Shown here piece by piece: positions 22,851 to 34,959 of a stretch of DNA of 64,000 nt. The DNA is from Phyllostachys edulis. Lineage: Eukaryota; Streptophyta; Magnoliopsida; Poales; Poaceae. Below the pieces are notes generated by a model. It was given only the letters and a program-made list of their open reading frames with translations. It was not told where the DNA came from and did not search any database. A program made the translations under genes and the position numbers. The stretch covers positions 21,608,215 through 21,672,214 of the forward strand of contig CM070561.1 of NCBI GenBank assembly GCA_036346405.1. The letters are read 5' to 3'. Every line of letters starts with the position of its first letter. The stretch's first letter is position 1.

Positions 22851-24370
22851 TAATGGTGATGAAGCTCAACCGTCGGCTGGGAGCAAAGGGAGGGGATGGG
22901 AGAGGAGAAGGACTGCAAAGTCTTTTGGTCCTGATTTCATTGTGTATCTTGTGGATGATACTCCAAGTACCATTTCTGAAGCATACGCTTCTCCAGATGC
23001 AGAATACTGGAAGGAAGCAGTACGTAATGAAATGGATTCCATTATCTCTAATGGAACTTGGGAGATCACTAAGCGTCCTTATGGTTGTAAACCTGTAGGA
23101 TGTAAGTGGGTGTTCAAAAAGAAGCTTAGGCCTGATGGTACTATCGAGAAGTACAAGGCACGGCTTGTGGCCAAGGGTTATACCCAAAAGGAAGGCGAAG
23201 ATTTCTTTGATACTTATTCAGCTGTGGCTAGATTGACCACTATTCGAGTACTACTATCTCTAGCTGCCCCACACGGTCTTCTCGTTCATCAGATGGACGT
23301 TAAGACGGCTTTCCTAAATGGAGAGTTGGACGAGGAGATTTACATGGATCAGCCAGATGGATTTGTAGTAGATGGTCAAGAAGGAAAGATGTGCAAGTTG
23401 TTGAAATCTTTGTATGGTCTTAAATAAGCACCTAAGCAGTGGCATGAAAAGTTTGACAGAACTTTAATATCTGCGGGTTTTGTTGTGAATGAAGCTGACA
23501 GATGTGTGTATTGTCGCCATGGTGGGGGCAAGGGAGTCATTCTATGTCTGTATGTTGATGACATACTGATTTTTGGGACCAACCTTAATGTGATTAAGGA
23601 GGTCAAGGATTTCTTGTCTCAGAATTTTGAGATGAAAGATCTGGGAGTAGCTGATGTTATCTTGAACATCAAGCTGTTGAGAGGTGATGATGGTGGGATT
23701 ACATTATTACAATCCCATTATGTGGAAAAGGTTCTGAGTCGTTTTGGTTATAGCGACTACAAATCCTCTCCAACACCTTATGATCCTAGCGTGTTGCTTA
23801 GGAAGAATCGGAGAATAGCCAGAGACCAATTGAGATATTCTCAGATAATTAGTTCACTCGTGTATTTAGCTAGCGGTACCAGGCCTGACATCTCGTTTGC
23901 TGTGAGCAAACTAAGCCGTTTTGTTTCCAATCCAGGAGATGATCATTGGCATGCTCTTGAGAGGGTAATGCGCTATCTAAAGGGTACTATGAGCTATGGC
24001 ATTCATTATACCGGGTACCCCAGGGTACTAGAGGGTTATAGCGATTCAAACTGGATATCTGATGCTGATGAGATTAAGGCCACAAGTGGATATGTTTTCA
24101 TACTTGGAGGTGGCGTTGTTTCATGGAAGTCTTGCAAGCAGACCATCTTAACGAGGTCAACAATAGAAGCGTAACTCACAAAGATTAGATATCGCCATTG
24201 TTGAAGTTTAATGGCCGTGAGCTCTTGATGGATTTATGGTGGAAAATAAGAAACTCGTATAATAGCTTTGGATTATATCCAAGCGACTAAGAATCGCGAT
24301 CCCTTCACAAAGGGTTTATCATGAAATGTGATAGACAATGCATCGAGGGAGATGGGTTTGAGACCCACGT
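22848..24370 (+). pseudogene. Ty1-copia pol: reverse transcriptase and RNase H, 5'-truncated
   Basis: The frame enters at RRRTAKSFG, just upstream of RT, and reads the complete copia RT: WVFKKKLRPDGTIEKYKARL, KTAFLNGELDEEIYMDQPDG, SLYGLK, a TAA stop (23425-23427), then APKQWHEKF. LYVDDILIFG (23551-23562 codes YVDD) follows, then the conserved YSQIISSLVYLASGTRPDIS block, RNase H start YSDSNWISDADEIKATSGY and SWKSCKQTILTRST. After that come a stop at about 24174, several frameshifts and a deletion of roughly 110 bp that removes part of the RNase H core. The tail block similar to DPFTKGLS...NVIDNASREMG follows. gag, protease and integrase are absent, so the element arrived or became truncated at its 5' side. 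Confidence 0.9.
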
Positions 24371-24913
24371 GAGTTATACCATAATGGTAACCCATCCTAT
24401 GTGATCGGAGATCCCTTGAAGTATGATTGGCGAAACAAGCTATTGGTTAACTGGGAGGAGAGTACCTTTATAGACCCACTTCATTGGAGATGCAATTCTC
24501 TCCTAAATCTGTATGGCAGGCTGATTTTTATTTTAATGTATTCTGTGGCTTGTTAAAGCAAAGATGCTGTCCTATAGAGCAGTCTTGAAAAAACACACCT
24601 ATATGAGCCCGACTGCTAGTCACAGTCTATAAAATAGGGTAATTTCTAGGAAGCTCATGAATAGGCTAGGAGTATGACTTATATGCTCCAACATGGGATG
24701 CTGGCGACTTAGTATCGATTAAGGACTTAAGTGAAACTTATTCACACAAAACTGTCAATTCAAGGATTAGTCCATTGTGCAGTTGTGGATTAGTGTAGCT
24801 TCTGTTCTAGGTGGATGTTCAACATTAACCGGTCTCCATCAAAACACTAGAATATTAAAACAATATTGTGGATCAAGGCATTTGACATGTGCCCTTGGGA
24901 TTTGGTGGGGGAT

Positions 24914-25958
24914 TGTTGGAATTAATATGGGCTAGGCCTAAATTTATATTCTAATTAATTCCTGGTAAATCTCAAAGGCCCATGTGCATATGCTAAATCT
25001 GTTTAATCCCACATGGAGAGATGAAGGGGAGTTACACCACTTTATAAGGTGGAAAGTGGTAGCCCCTCTTGTGGAATTGAAAAGAGCCAACACACGCATG
25101 TGCTCGCTCGCCTCGCAGAGCGGTGCGGTGCGTGTGCGCGCATACGCAGGCGTGTCAGGTGCGGGCACGATTTTCTTTATCTATTCGAAAATCAAAACGC
25201 ACTGACTCGTAATTGATGGCTAATCAATGACAACCTTTGGTCTTCTGGCCTCTTTGTTTTTAGCTGATAAAAAGAACAGAGTTCTGCTTCTTGATGGCGA
25301 ATCAATAGCAACCTTTGGCCTTTCGATTCTGCTTATTGATGGCGACTATTGACCTTTCAATTCTGCCAAATCAATGGCGACTATTGGCCTTTGGACTCCT
25401 TTCTTTTGGATATTTAAGAGAACTGAGAGTACTGGTTCTGGTTCGATCTTTTCCACTTCCACAGTTCAGAATTCCACAGTTCTTGTTGCTGTCTCTGGCG
25501 ATCTCCATCCCAGCGAGGCACGTGTACGGCCGCACTGCGAGAGCAGGCCTCCGGAACCCTCGTCCTTGAAGGCTTGCACGAGCGAGGATGAATAAGGTTT
25601 TTGGGAAGCGTTCGCGCGACTGCTCGCTGATCCTCTGCCACATCTACATCAACTACACGACTACTACCACGACGTCCACTACGCCATGACGAACAGCATC
25701 CTCATCAAGAACTCTGCTGCAGCTTCGTCTTCCACCGATTCTAGGTATGGCTATCTCTTTCTTATTACTTGGTTTGTTTTACTATCTGATGTTGTCTTGA
25801 ATACTGAGATAGTTATGCTAGCTTCTGTTCTTCTAGAATCTAGTATGGCTATAGTGTTCTTGGTTATCTGCTTTGTGAAAATAGCTAGAGTATTTTTCAT
25901 GTTTTATCTAGCATATTTTTGGATTAAAGTAATTCGAAAAATGCTTATATACTCAACA
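24914..25958 (+). repeat. 3' LTR of the truncated copia element
   Basis: The polypurine tract GGTGGGGGAT (24904-24913) is followed by TGTTGGAATTAATATGG. The LTR ends ATACTCAACA, so it has TGTTG...CAACA inverted ends and is 1045 bp long. A TATAAGG at about 25043 may be its promoter. The 5' LTR is not present. Confidence 0.75.
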
Positions 25959-26125
25959 GTTGCAACAACACCTTCTATGCAAAAATTGATTTTTCGATGC
26001 AACGTACGGACACATGACTAGTATATATATACAGTCGTGTTCCCATGTCGCTATTTTTTAGAAAATGGCGAATTCCGTGTCCAACACGTGTCGTGTCCGA
26101 CACGTGTGTCCGTGTCTGTGCATCC

Positions 26126-28200
26126 TAGGCCACCATTGATGCCAACCTTCATCTTCTCCCCACTCGAATATTCTACAGAGAAAAACAAAAGCAGAACAAG
26201 ATTATAGAATAATCAGATGCCACTGCAAGCTGAAATGTTTGGTGAACCTAGCAACTCACGTGGGACGGCAGGGGGCGCCTACGTAGCTATCGCTCTGAGT
26301 GGCTTGACGTTCCTAGCACTTTTACAGTTCACAAGAATTAGACGCAACGTATCATGCATAAGCTGGTATTGCAATTCCAAGGTAGCGAGGGCTGGGCACA
26401 AACAAGCACTTACCACAAAGAGGAAGCTGCAATGGAGGGGAAGCTGTAGCCAAACTGAGCTTAGCCCATGCTCCTCACGCACGACACCTATGGCATAGCA
26501 GCCAAATCGCATCAATAGTAGAAATCTCCCCAGTATGAACATGACATGTATATATAAAAAAGAGAGAAATGCTTCTGAAGACGCAAAGAAGCAGATTGCA
26601 AATGAAGGTGGAAAGCAATAAGAGTTACAGCAACACACACCAACCAACCTGTACGTTAATTCATAGTATCAAATTGATATGATCCCCTTGGCTAAACTCG
26701 GTGGAGCTGGTGGTTAAAAGCAGAGAAGTTAACTTGCGCACAACATTGAGCCCAAATCAGCTCACATGTTATATGGCAGCTCCCAACTGCCCAAATGGCT
26801 GAGATTTTTGGCCAAACAAACCGAAGGTTGATGGTTTCACTTTCACCAAACCAAAGCAAACCACGACCGGAACCAAATCTAGACACGGAAATAAGAAGAT
26901 GAAGGGGACTCACAGCAACCTAAACCTTACGCAGAGTGGCTAGATTTCCGACCTCATGGCCTCATCCCGTCCTTGCAGGGGAGGTCGGGCTTGCCGATGA
27001 ACCAGATTAGAGGGTAGAGATAGTGGCGGCGAAGCCGAAGAGGAGGGCAAGGCCGGCCACCCACGGCATGAGGAGGAGGCCGATGGCGAACAACTGACCC
27101 GCACAACATCAGCGCCATCGACTAACGTAGAAGCATCGATGCCACCTCCGTCGACGACATTCTCGTCGATGGAGGCCACGTGAGCCTCCGTTATGGTTAT
27201 TAAGGCGGTAAGGCGAGGCGAGGCGACCCATCCCCCTCACACCTTTTAAGTGGTAAAGCGTGAGGCAAGACGACGCCTTACACATCCCTAAGGTGGCAGT
27301 GCAGAGCAGCAGACCGGAAGGCCACGGAAGATCCCGACAACAGTTGGAAAGCCACGAAGATCACCTTGGCCCGACCGGCTGCCACGCTGCTGCCGCCTAT
27401 GTTGCCCGCCTACCCTTACCTCCTCTTTTCCCCCCGCCCGACCGAGAGCTCGATGAAGGCCACGCCACTTGTGCTTCGTCTTCTTCGCCCACCTCCCTCC
27501 ACGCCCCTTCGCCTGCTCACTGAAAAGGCTAACAAAGAATACAATACTTAACGAACACTCCAATGAAATAATAATCCAAGTCTGAAGGTCAAAATGACCG
27601 ATGCCTCTATTTGTGCGGAAAATGCAATTGCGATGATTAGTCCACAAAACCGCAGACGGGTCCAATCAGGCCTGCATTCATTGGAAAAAGGATCTGTCAG
27701 CATGCCGCATGAACAACAACATGATTAGTCCAGAAAAAAGTATCATTGTTTGGAGTATGGAGTGGTGATAAAACTCTGTAATGATTCGCCAAAGAAATTT
27801 TCTAATGGCACATGGGAACTTAGTAACTTACAATGGCATTTGTATCAATGCGCTGCAACAAGTCATTCAGAAAAACTGAAGTACAAATCAACATATACAT
27901 TTCTGTGGGGTACAAAATTGTAGAATTTGATACCACAATTTAACTATATCTAAGTTAAGTGAACCATTATCAAACTAAAACAGGCCTTGCTAACCTATAT
28001 CAAACTTAGGGCTTGCAAAAATAATAGCTAGAGCTCAACTTTAGACTAGTACCACATTCATGCTCACATTCAACATGATCCATCTGAAGCCCCCCCCCCA
28101 CCTCTTTTGCTGCTGTTTTCCAAATGCAGGTACCCAAAATGAAGCCATCTAGCATACTCCCTAATTGATCATCGCTATAAGTAGTGCTATTGGTAATAAT
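26126..28200 (-). other. Interior of the old minus-strand CACTA element; no confident gene
   Basis: Mixed sequence. At 26133-26172 (minus) an exon-like piece ends KMKVGING, reminiscent of a GAPDH N-terminus but too short to claim. At 27190-27290 there is a GGCGAGGCGA/GCCTTAC palindromic repeat often seen as a dispersed grass repeat. 26940-27180 and 27290-27520 are GC-rich frames without recognisable domains. No complete gene is visible. Confidence 0.35.
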
Positions 28201-28214
28201 CAATTTAAAAGGGC

Positions 28215-29757
28215 AGAAACAAGAATGGAAGGGCTCACTTTTGGAATTGGTGGTGGATCCATAGCACATGCTTCGGAAAGATCTTTGCAGAGAAATTTCA
28301 CCAGCTAATCAGCTGAAGGTCCGTTCTTGTAGACAAACTCAGCAACATCGATATCAGCATACCCCATCACCTGCAATGGATTTAGTTCAGTGGAGCACGA
28401 TTTCACAAAAAAATCAATAGAAATAATAGTGCTGCCTTATTGCTTAAAACTATTAACAACTGTAAAGAAAACTTCAACAAATGCTATGAAATAATAACAT
28501 CGTTAAAACATTTATTATTCATTCCAGATGCACTATCGTAATATTATTTACTTGACACCTCTAGAAGTCAAAATATCTTGTGAAATATGTTCATAAGCTC
28601 TATATAGTGCAATGTATAATCAATTAATAAGTACTGATCTTCACCTCCTGGCATGCACGCTCAATGGTCTTGCATTCTGAATTACAATGCCCTTCCTCAT
28701 CTTGCTCAACAAGCTGCAAAATACTTGTATGTATTAGAATGAGATTGAGATGATACATTTGTGTAGGTATCACAAATTAATCACAAAGCTACGGCAACCA
28801 AGCATAATCAACTAGTTGACTTTAATTTGTTTAGCAGTAATACATATCATTCATATTATCTGGGATGGCACTATCAAGTCTACCTATTGAAGATCCAAAG
28901 GTGAGCTCCATTTGGAATAAAGTTTTAGTAGTGTTTATACGGGAGAAAATCGAACTAGATAAGTAACTATAAATACGTCAACCAAAAAAGCAAACTTAAA
29001 GGAAGCATGAAGAAAACCAAGATTTCCACATAAGAAGCTCAATTACATCACTAAGAATAAGGAATTCCCTAAAAGAATTCGTCCAGTTTATATTATCAAT
29101 TAGATTTTAATGTGTTTGATCACTATTTAGTTGTATTTTGATAGATTAATTACTTGTATTTGGTTATAATTTAAACAAAGTATTCAATCTGGATCATACT
29201 ACTATTTATTTATTTAAGAAACTTATGGCATTGCATTTAGATCATAGTTTTTTTTGCGAAGTAGATCATAGCTTTTTGGTGATTGGTGAAGCAGATCTCA
29301 TAGCTTTTTGGAGCCTGGAGGTGCACCAAAAGTACATAGCTAGGGGGCACTTCTCCCCCAATGGACAGAGGCAGTTAGATCAGTTTTGTTTGCAGATTTA
29401 GCCATCATCAACACGCACGCACACATCCACATCAACTCCAGCCAAGAATGCTAATTTACCTCCAGCTTGTCGTCTTTCTCGACGATATCGATCCGGAGCA
29501 TCCAGTCCGCCTCCTGCTTATTCAGGTTGCACACATTCTCCGCGATCTCGATGATCTCGATCTCGGACTGCACACACAGCCCCACCCCATCAACGCACCA
29601 CCCAAGCAAGCGGCTCAAATTAACCGAAACAGTACGAGGCAAAGAAGACCTTCTTGGCGGCGAGCACTTGTCGCTTCTTGGCGACCTCATGAAGCAAAGA
29701 CGAACCCTCCTTCGCCACCTTGTACGCCCAGATCGCAAATTCAAAGCAAAACACCCA
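28215..29757 (-). pseudogene. Captured gene for a conserved Cys-containing plant protein, broken
   Basis: Minus-strand exon blocks in order: FEFAIWAYKVAKEGSSLLHE...KKRQVLAAKKVFFAS (29757-29640); SEIEIIEIAENVCNL to EKDDKLE (about 29570-29462); LVEQDEEGHCNSECKTIERA and CQEV (about 28713-28646); and GYADIDVAEFVYKNGPSAD, a TAG stop, LVKFLCKDLSEACAMDPPPIPK (about 28371-28215), each bordered by AG/GT-like sites. Spaced cysteines (C...C...C...C) suggest a small saposin-like, disulfide-rich secretory protein conserved in plants. I recall the family sequence but not its name. The TAG replaces an expected Gln, and the following C-terminal exons are absent, so this is a pseudogene fragment. It retains introns and lies just inside the 5' end of the inferred CACTA element. 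Confidence 0.6.
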
Positions 29758-29980
29758 TTAAGACATTAACAGAGGAGCAGATGGCCATGAGTGGCGCGGG
29801 GAGGGTAGCGGCCGAGGAGGAGGGAAGAATAGGTGGCGCTGGTCACTGGAGGAGGAGCGGACTTTGGGAGGGGCGACGCGGGGAGGAGGGGCGACGCTGG
29901 GGAGGGTGGCGGAAGGGGGCGGCGCTTGGATGAAAGGGGGTGCAGGGAGGAAGGGGCGGCACTGGGAGGAAGGGTGCGGT
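29758..29980 (-). other. CT-rich pseudo-leader upstream of the captured gene
   Basis: On the minus strand this is C/T-rich DNA of the type CCGCCCCTTCCTCCC. It continues across the LTR insertion at 34777-34990. The sister element has equivalent CT-rich DNA at 55680-56000, so it may be the conserved promoter or leader part of the CACTA family. Confidence 0.45.
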
Positions 29981-31081
29981 TGTGAGGACTGGGAAATTCG
30001 GCTTGTAATGCTTAACCATCCACTTGGTCCTAGCATCGCAAATAAAATATCTCGTGCCTCGAGATACATGTACTTCCCAAGATTTGTAGTACACATACCC
30101 CTTTACAAAATCATGCATCAATTCCATACAACATAAAGAATCGAAGCACAACTAAGCAAAACCAAAGACATACATAATAGAGTTATTACAAAAGGGGCCG
30201 ACCGGCCAAAAGACAGTTAAATACTAAATAAACATCAGAAGTAAAAGCCATAAGATGGCGATAAACAAGAGCCAATTAGTGTGCCTTTAACCCACAAGGC
30301 AACCAACCGGGCTACCAACCTAGTCATCAAACCCGCCGCACAGCTCACAAAAGTGGATCCCTTGGGGATCAGCTTCCTCCTCTGCAACATTTAATTAAGC
30401 AAAGCAAATGAGTGCAAAAATATACTCGCAAGACTTACGTGTAGTGTAACAGCCTATACATAGCTACATGCAAGCTTATTTAAGTGGAGGAGGTTCTAGA
30501 CTTATTTTCAGTATAAAGCAAGTTTTCATTTGCAATAATGTAATACATTTAAAGCAATCTTTGCAATATGTTTTTATTGGATAAAAACAGCAAGATAACA
30601 AGTAACAATAATAAAAAGACATCCTGAAAGTGGCTAACCCAATAGCCACCACAACAATAGCATGAATTCCCCATTCATACCACCCACATCAAGTTTTAAT
30701 TAAAGGTTATAGTCTAGTTCTTGCACGACCTTACCAAGCATGTCCATAACCTAGGACGAGGCTATTCAATAGTTTGAACCTGCAGGGTGTACCAATGTAC
30801 CCACACGCCGATCGCCTTTTTGCCACATGATTAAGCACACTTCCGAAGGTATGCCGGCACGGCTAAGTCCTACGAGACATTTCCAATATTGTGCATTAAC
30901 TACGAGTCACCCGTAAGGATAGAAACCCATACGTTGAGACAGAGTCATTGTAAAGCCGAAAGTCAACTACCACTATAGGGTAAAGCTCCCGGACAACTAC
31001 AATGCCCTTCGGTGTGGAGAACCTAAACAGGATTCCACTCCCGCTCACCCAACACATAACCACAAGTTTCTTTTTCAACAC

Positions 31082-31108
31082 CACACACACACACACACAC
31101 ACACACAA
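31082..31108 (+). repeat. (CA)n microsatellite in the second giant LTR
   Basis: About 13 CA units in a row. Confidence 0.95.
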
Positions 31109-33820
31109 CCTCCTACGACTCGGAGCTAACACACGCCAAAGTACTAAGTCAAGAGAGGTCTCATATCCCCCTCGTGTGGTTAGCACATAATAATCGCTTG
31201 GCTTAGTGACACAAGTAACTCGGTCCTTGTTGACCCGGACACTATTCCAGTCACACCATAAGATCACACCATCAACCATTGTGCCCAAGTCTCAAACATT
31301 TCATTTTCAGTTTCAGTTTTTGACTTTAAAAAGTAACAAAGCGCAAAGTGCTAAGCATAATGATAATAATCCCAATTCTACCGGTAGCTAAGCATTTCTA
31401 AGCATGACACCGTAAAGACAATAAAAGAGCATAATTCAACCACTGTGCTCTAATTCACCAAATGAGATTAATAACTTAAGTTTAGTGGCGGGGGATGAAC
31501 AATTTAAGGGCAATCATGCAATAGGATTAGCTACCTCTAATCGGTAAAATTAACTTTGACACAAAAGCATGCATACATACAATTTGTAAACAAAGTATTA
31601 GACTTTAAAAGTAATGGGATTATTATGAACGAACTGCTTGCCTTGTTGGAGTTGCTCAGTTTGCTGCAGAGGAGCACTTTCGTTATCAACGGACTCGTCG
31701 GCACCTAACGTAAAGAACGAAAAGAACTGATAAGAACAAAGAACACCGAAATGACTCAAAAACCAACATCAACCAAAATCCATGAAATTTACACAACAGG
31801 TAGAGCATGATTTTTAAGGAATTTAGCAACAAGAATCAATCAAATTGGATACCTGATGCTAAAGTTAGGGCCAAAACAATTTTGGTCGGCTGGAAATAGG
31901 CTGAAAAATTCACTTCGGTTACTATTCATCCAAAAATAAATTTTTGGCACAAATTTCCAGAGAGGTGGTGCACCTAAAATTTTTATGGTAAACAGATCAT
32001 CTCATAAGATGAACAACACAATTTGATTCACCTCATTTGGAGCTAGGATGCATTTTCTATGATTTTTCAAAGACATGCAAAAGAGCACAAACAAAATGCA
32101 TCCACAAAAGCTTTAGAAATAATGGCATGCCTAAAACCTATTCTACAATTAAGCACATTAATAGAGGAAACCAACAAACTTGGTTTCACTCAAAAAGGAG
32201 TTACAGAGAATTACTTATGCATTTTTCAAGTTAAATGAACTTTTAAAGCATAAATACAGCTAAACCGAAATTAAATCCATTAACAAATTTTTCTGGAGCA
32301 AAACTAAGCTTCCAACTATTTTTAGATTAAATCTTAGTTAAAACCAGAGCTAACAAAATTTGAATCAACCGAAAAGGATTTAAAATGAATTAGTTATGCA
32401 ATTTTAAAGTTTATTACAATTTTCAGTTTAGAAATAAAGCTTACCGGGCTTTTGAAAAAAATAAACTCAAAGGAAACACGCGGCAAAACGTGGGCCTTTG
32501 ATTTGAAATCGGACGGCCCACGTGAATCAAAGCGCACAGCCGCGCGCGCACAAGATGCTAACGAAACCGTTGGATCTAGATCCAACGGTCCTCGTTGATC
32601 GAACCTTCGGATGGTCCGAACGTTCAACGAACATGGGCCGTCGATCTCGTGATGAGCAGCTGAGAGCGAAGCAATGTTCGGACAGTCCGAACGTTCACAC
32701 AATCTCAGCCGTTGATCAAGAATCGGATGGCCAAGGCTACAGGGAGGTCCGAAGGTCCCGCAGATCTCAACCGTAGATCCTAAAATGGACGGCTCACGTT
32801 CGGTGGTCCGAACGTTCACAGCGATCTAGATCGAGCGGTGAAGGTTCAGTGGTCCGAACGTCCCACACAATCTAAGCCGTTGATTTTTGATCCAACGGTC
32901 CATGATGAACACAGTTCAGCGCACACCCGAGAGGGTTTTAAAAACTTTTAAAGGCGTGGGGCCCACGCGTCAGTGACACTAAGAGCCGGTTTAGACAGCA
33001 TTAGGTACTAAACCAATGATTAACAATGATTAAATCATGATTAGCATTAATGATGTCCTAAATTGACAACACACTATGCAACTCGCGTCCGACAACGAGC
33101 ATAGTGAAAAGAACGGCTTACCGCTGGCGACTCCGGTCACGGCGGTGGAAACCAAGGGCATGAATGGGTTCGCAATAACCTTGCGGACCCAATGGAGGTG
33201 ACCTCGACGGAGGTGGCAGTCCAGAACGGCGGCGAGCCAAAGAGGAACGGCGGCGCTATATATGGCCAAAACCGAAACGGCAAAAAGCTCCACAGCGGTT
33301 CAAAGAAGCGGGTGCCAAGCTTCTAGGGGCTACTAGGAGGTTACCTTAGCACAGAGAGGAACCGAGGAGGTCGAACAAGCTCCGGTGACGGTGAAAGCTG
33401 CAGTCTTAGGAAGATGAAGAGGGAACACTACCGAGCAAAAATAATAAAGACCGGTCATCGGGTTAGCTCCATTAATGCTCAAGGAAAGTCCATGAGCAAA
33501 GAATTGAAGAAAGGAGCCACTTACCGAACTTGAGGAAGAAAAGGTTAAACTTCGGCCGATTTTGAACAAACCCCAAATTTGACAATCTCTATGAATGTCA
33601 AACAAAATTAAGTTAGGGGATTTGCTTAAGATGATAAGAGGCCCAAAAGGACGCGAAAAGATTTGAAGAAGAACCACTGGAGCGATGTGCCGACAAAGCT
33701 AAGCTTGTCGTGAGACAACAATGGTTTTGGGGATTTTGTGAATTGAGCTCAACCAAGCACAGAGGAAGCTAGGTTAAGCAAGAGGGGTGTTTAAAGAAAG
33801 CAAAAGAGGAGCTCAAGGGC

Positions 33821-33830
33821 TTTTTATAGC
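33821..33830 (-). promoter_or_regulatory. TATA box of the second giant LTR
   Basis: GCTATAAAAA on the minus strand, in the same relative place as the TATAAAG in the first copy. Confidence 0.45.
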
Positions 33831-34959
33831 CAGAGGGGCACAGGTTGAGCTAGGGTTAAGCTCCATGGTGAGCTTAGCCCACGGCTTGGTTCACAGCTCT
33901 GCCAAGGACACGGAGGGGATGGGAGTTGCAGAGGAGGGTGACTTTGGGGGCTAAAGCACTGCCAAGCATTAATTTGTAGCAGCAAAGAGCCGTTGCAGGA
34001 CACTCTAGAGTGGACAATGCACTGCGTCGCCCATGCCATGCACTGTCCATGGCTCTCTGGTGCGCACTCGAGTCAGAGGAATAAGGAGAATAGGTGCGGG
34101 CCCACTTGTCAATGAGCCAAAGCAAAAATGGGTTGAGCCAAACCCATTTGACTCGAGTCAAAGCTTGCTGACCGTTAGATGGAGATCCAACGGCCCACAG
34201 GCACGCACCACTTTGGACTGCACCTGAGTGCATTAAGTTGATCAGGTTCAACCATGTGGCCTGAGTCGGATTCGAGTTCAATAGTAGGGTTGACTAGGGT
34301 TTGAATTTGAACTGAGACTTGGGAGAATTATTAGAGGTAGCAAACTAACTCCAAAAATTTTGAAATTTTGACTGGAGGTTCCTAGCTCTAGGATTAACCT
34401 TGCATAAAATTTTTAGAGGTTTTTATGCACAACATTTTTCTCCAAAAATTCTGCAAGGTTTGTTCTAGGGTTTGACCAAGAGTCAAACTGGTTTGACTGC
34501 CTATTAAAAATTATCAAATAATTTCTAAAAATTATGAAATTTTTCAGAGGAGTCACACAACAGCCCTAGAACCAAGGAAAAATATTTCCAGAGGTTGCAC
34601 ACAAGATTTTCAACAAGGAGATCATGACTGTAGTCCATTGGAGATTTAAGTTTTTGAATTTCACAATTCCTTTACAAGAATTACAGAAAAGTTCAAAAAC
34701 TTCAAGATGCAAGAAAATTTTTAATTTGTACTCATTTTCTTACATTTGAAACACACACCCAGATTTGGGATGTTCATGCAAGACAAGGAGGAAGGCGGTC
34801 ATGAGGAGAGGGCGTTGGGGATGGTGGCTACGGTGGGAGGAGGAGGAGGAGGGTGGCGGCGGGGAGGGTGGCACAGGGGCAGTGGTCATTTGGAGGAGAG
34901 GCGACCGTCGGTGGGGAGGATGGTTGGGAGGAAGGATTGTGTGAGAGGGGAGCGAGATA

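Larger units (their letters stand above)
16698..26021 (+). mobile_element. Non-autonomous Helitron carrying a UGP3-like gene (with nested LTR and copia)
   Basis: The 5' end is TCTACTACTTTAAAG, a common start of grass Helitrons, preceded by A. The 3' end is CTAG (26018-26021) followed by T, with a hairpin-forming GCAACGTACGGAC segment just upstream. No RepHel is inside. The cargo is a degenerate UGP3-like gene with its introns, so capture was from genomic DNA. Later insertions within the Helitron are an LTR (20302 to about 22850) and a copia element (ending 25958, only 63 bp before the Helitron end). The host site is in AT-rich TATATA sequence inside the Mutator-like element. Confidence 0.65.
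15020..26125. mobile_element. Mutator-like non-autonomous element, about 1.8 kb before nested insertions
   Basis: Both ends carry inverted sequence starting GATGCACNGACAC and continuing into GTGTCCGTGTCGGACACG-like repeats, of the kind found at termini of grass Mutator-like elements. Left copy: 15020-15085; right copy, inverted: about 26068-26125. Flanks share a degraded duplication (TCACCATCT and CCACCATTG, 6 of 9), so the exact edges are uncertain. When the Helitron at 16698-26021 is removed, about 1.78 kb remains, with a GC-rich, proline/alanine/serine-coding-like stretch (15240-15780) and no transposase. Confidence 0.5.
29981..34776 (-). mobile_element. Second giant LTR, 4.8 kb, inverse orientation
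   Basis: On the minus strand the unit starts TGAACATCCCAAATC and ends CCCAGTCCTCACA, matching the ends and internal order of the LTR at 5252-10877 (3' block around ATCTCGAGGCACGAG, the GCAAAGGAGG-type block, CCGTTGGATC cores, mid-LTR TATA box). It is about 830 bp shorter, mainly because the GACCTCC array is missing. Flanking pentamers (GCGGT and TGCAA) do not match, so the insertion is old, rearranged or has an edge I misplaced. No internal coding region. Confidence 0.65.

Noticed and set aside
26133..26172. Minus-strand exon-like piece ending KMKVGING, like a GAPDH start
   Set aside because: Only about eight informative residues; too short to support a call.
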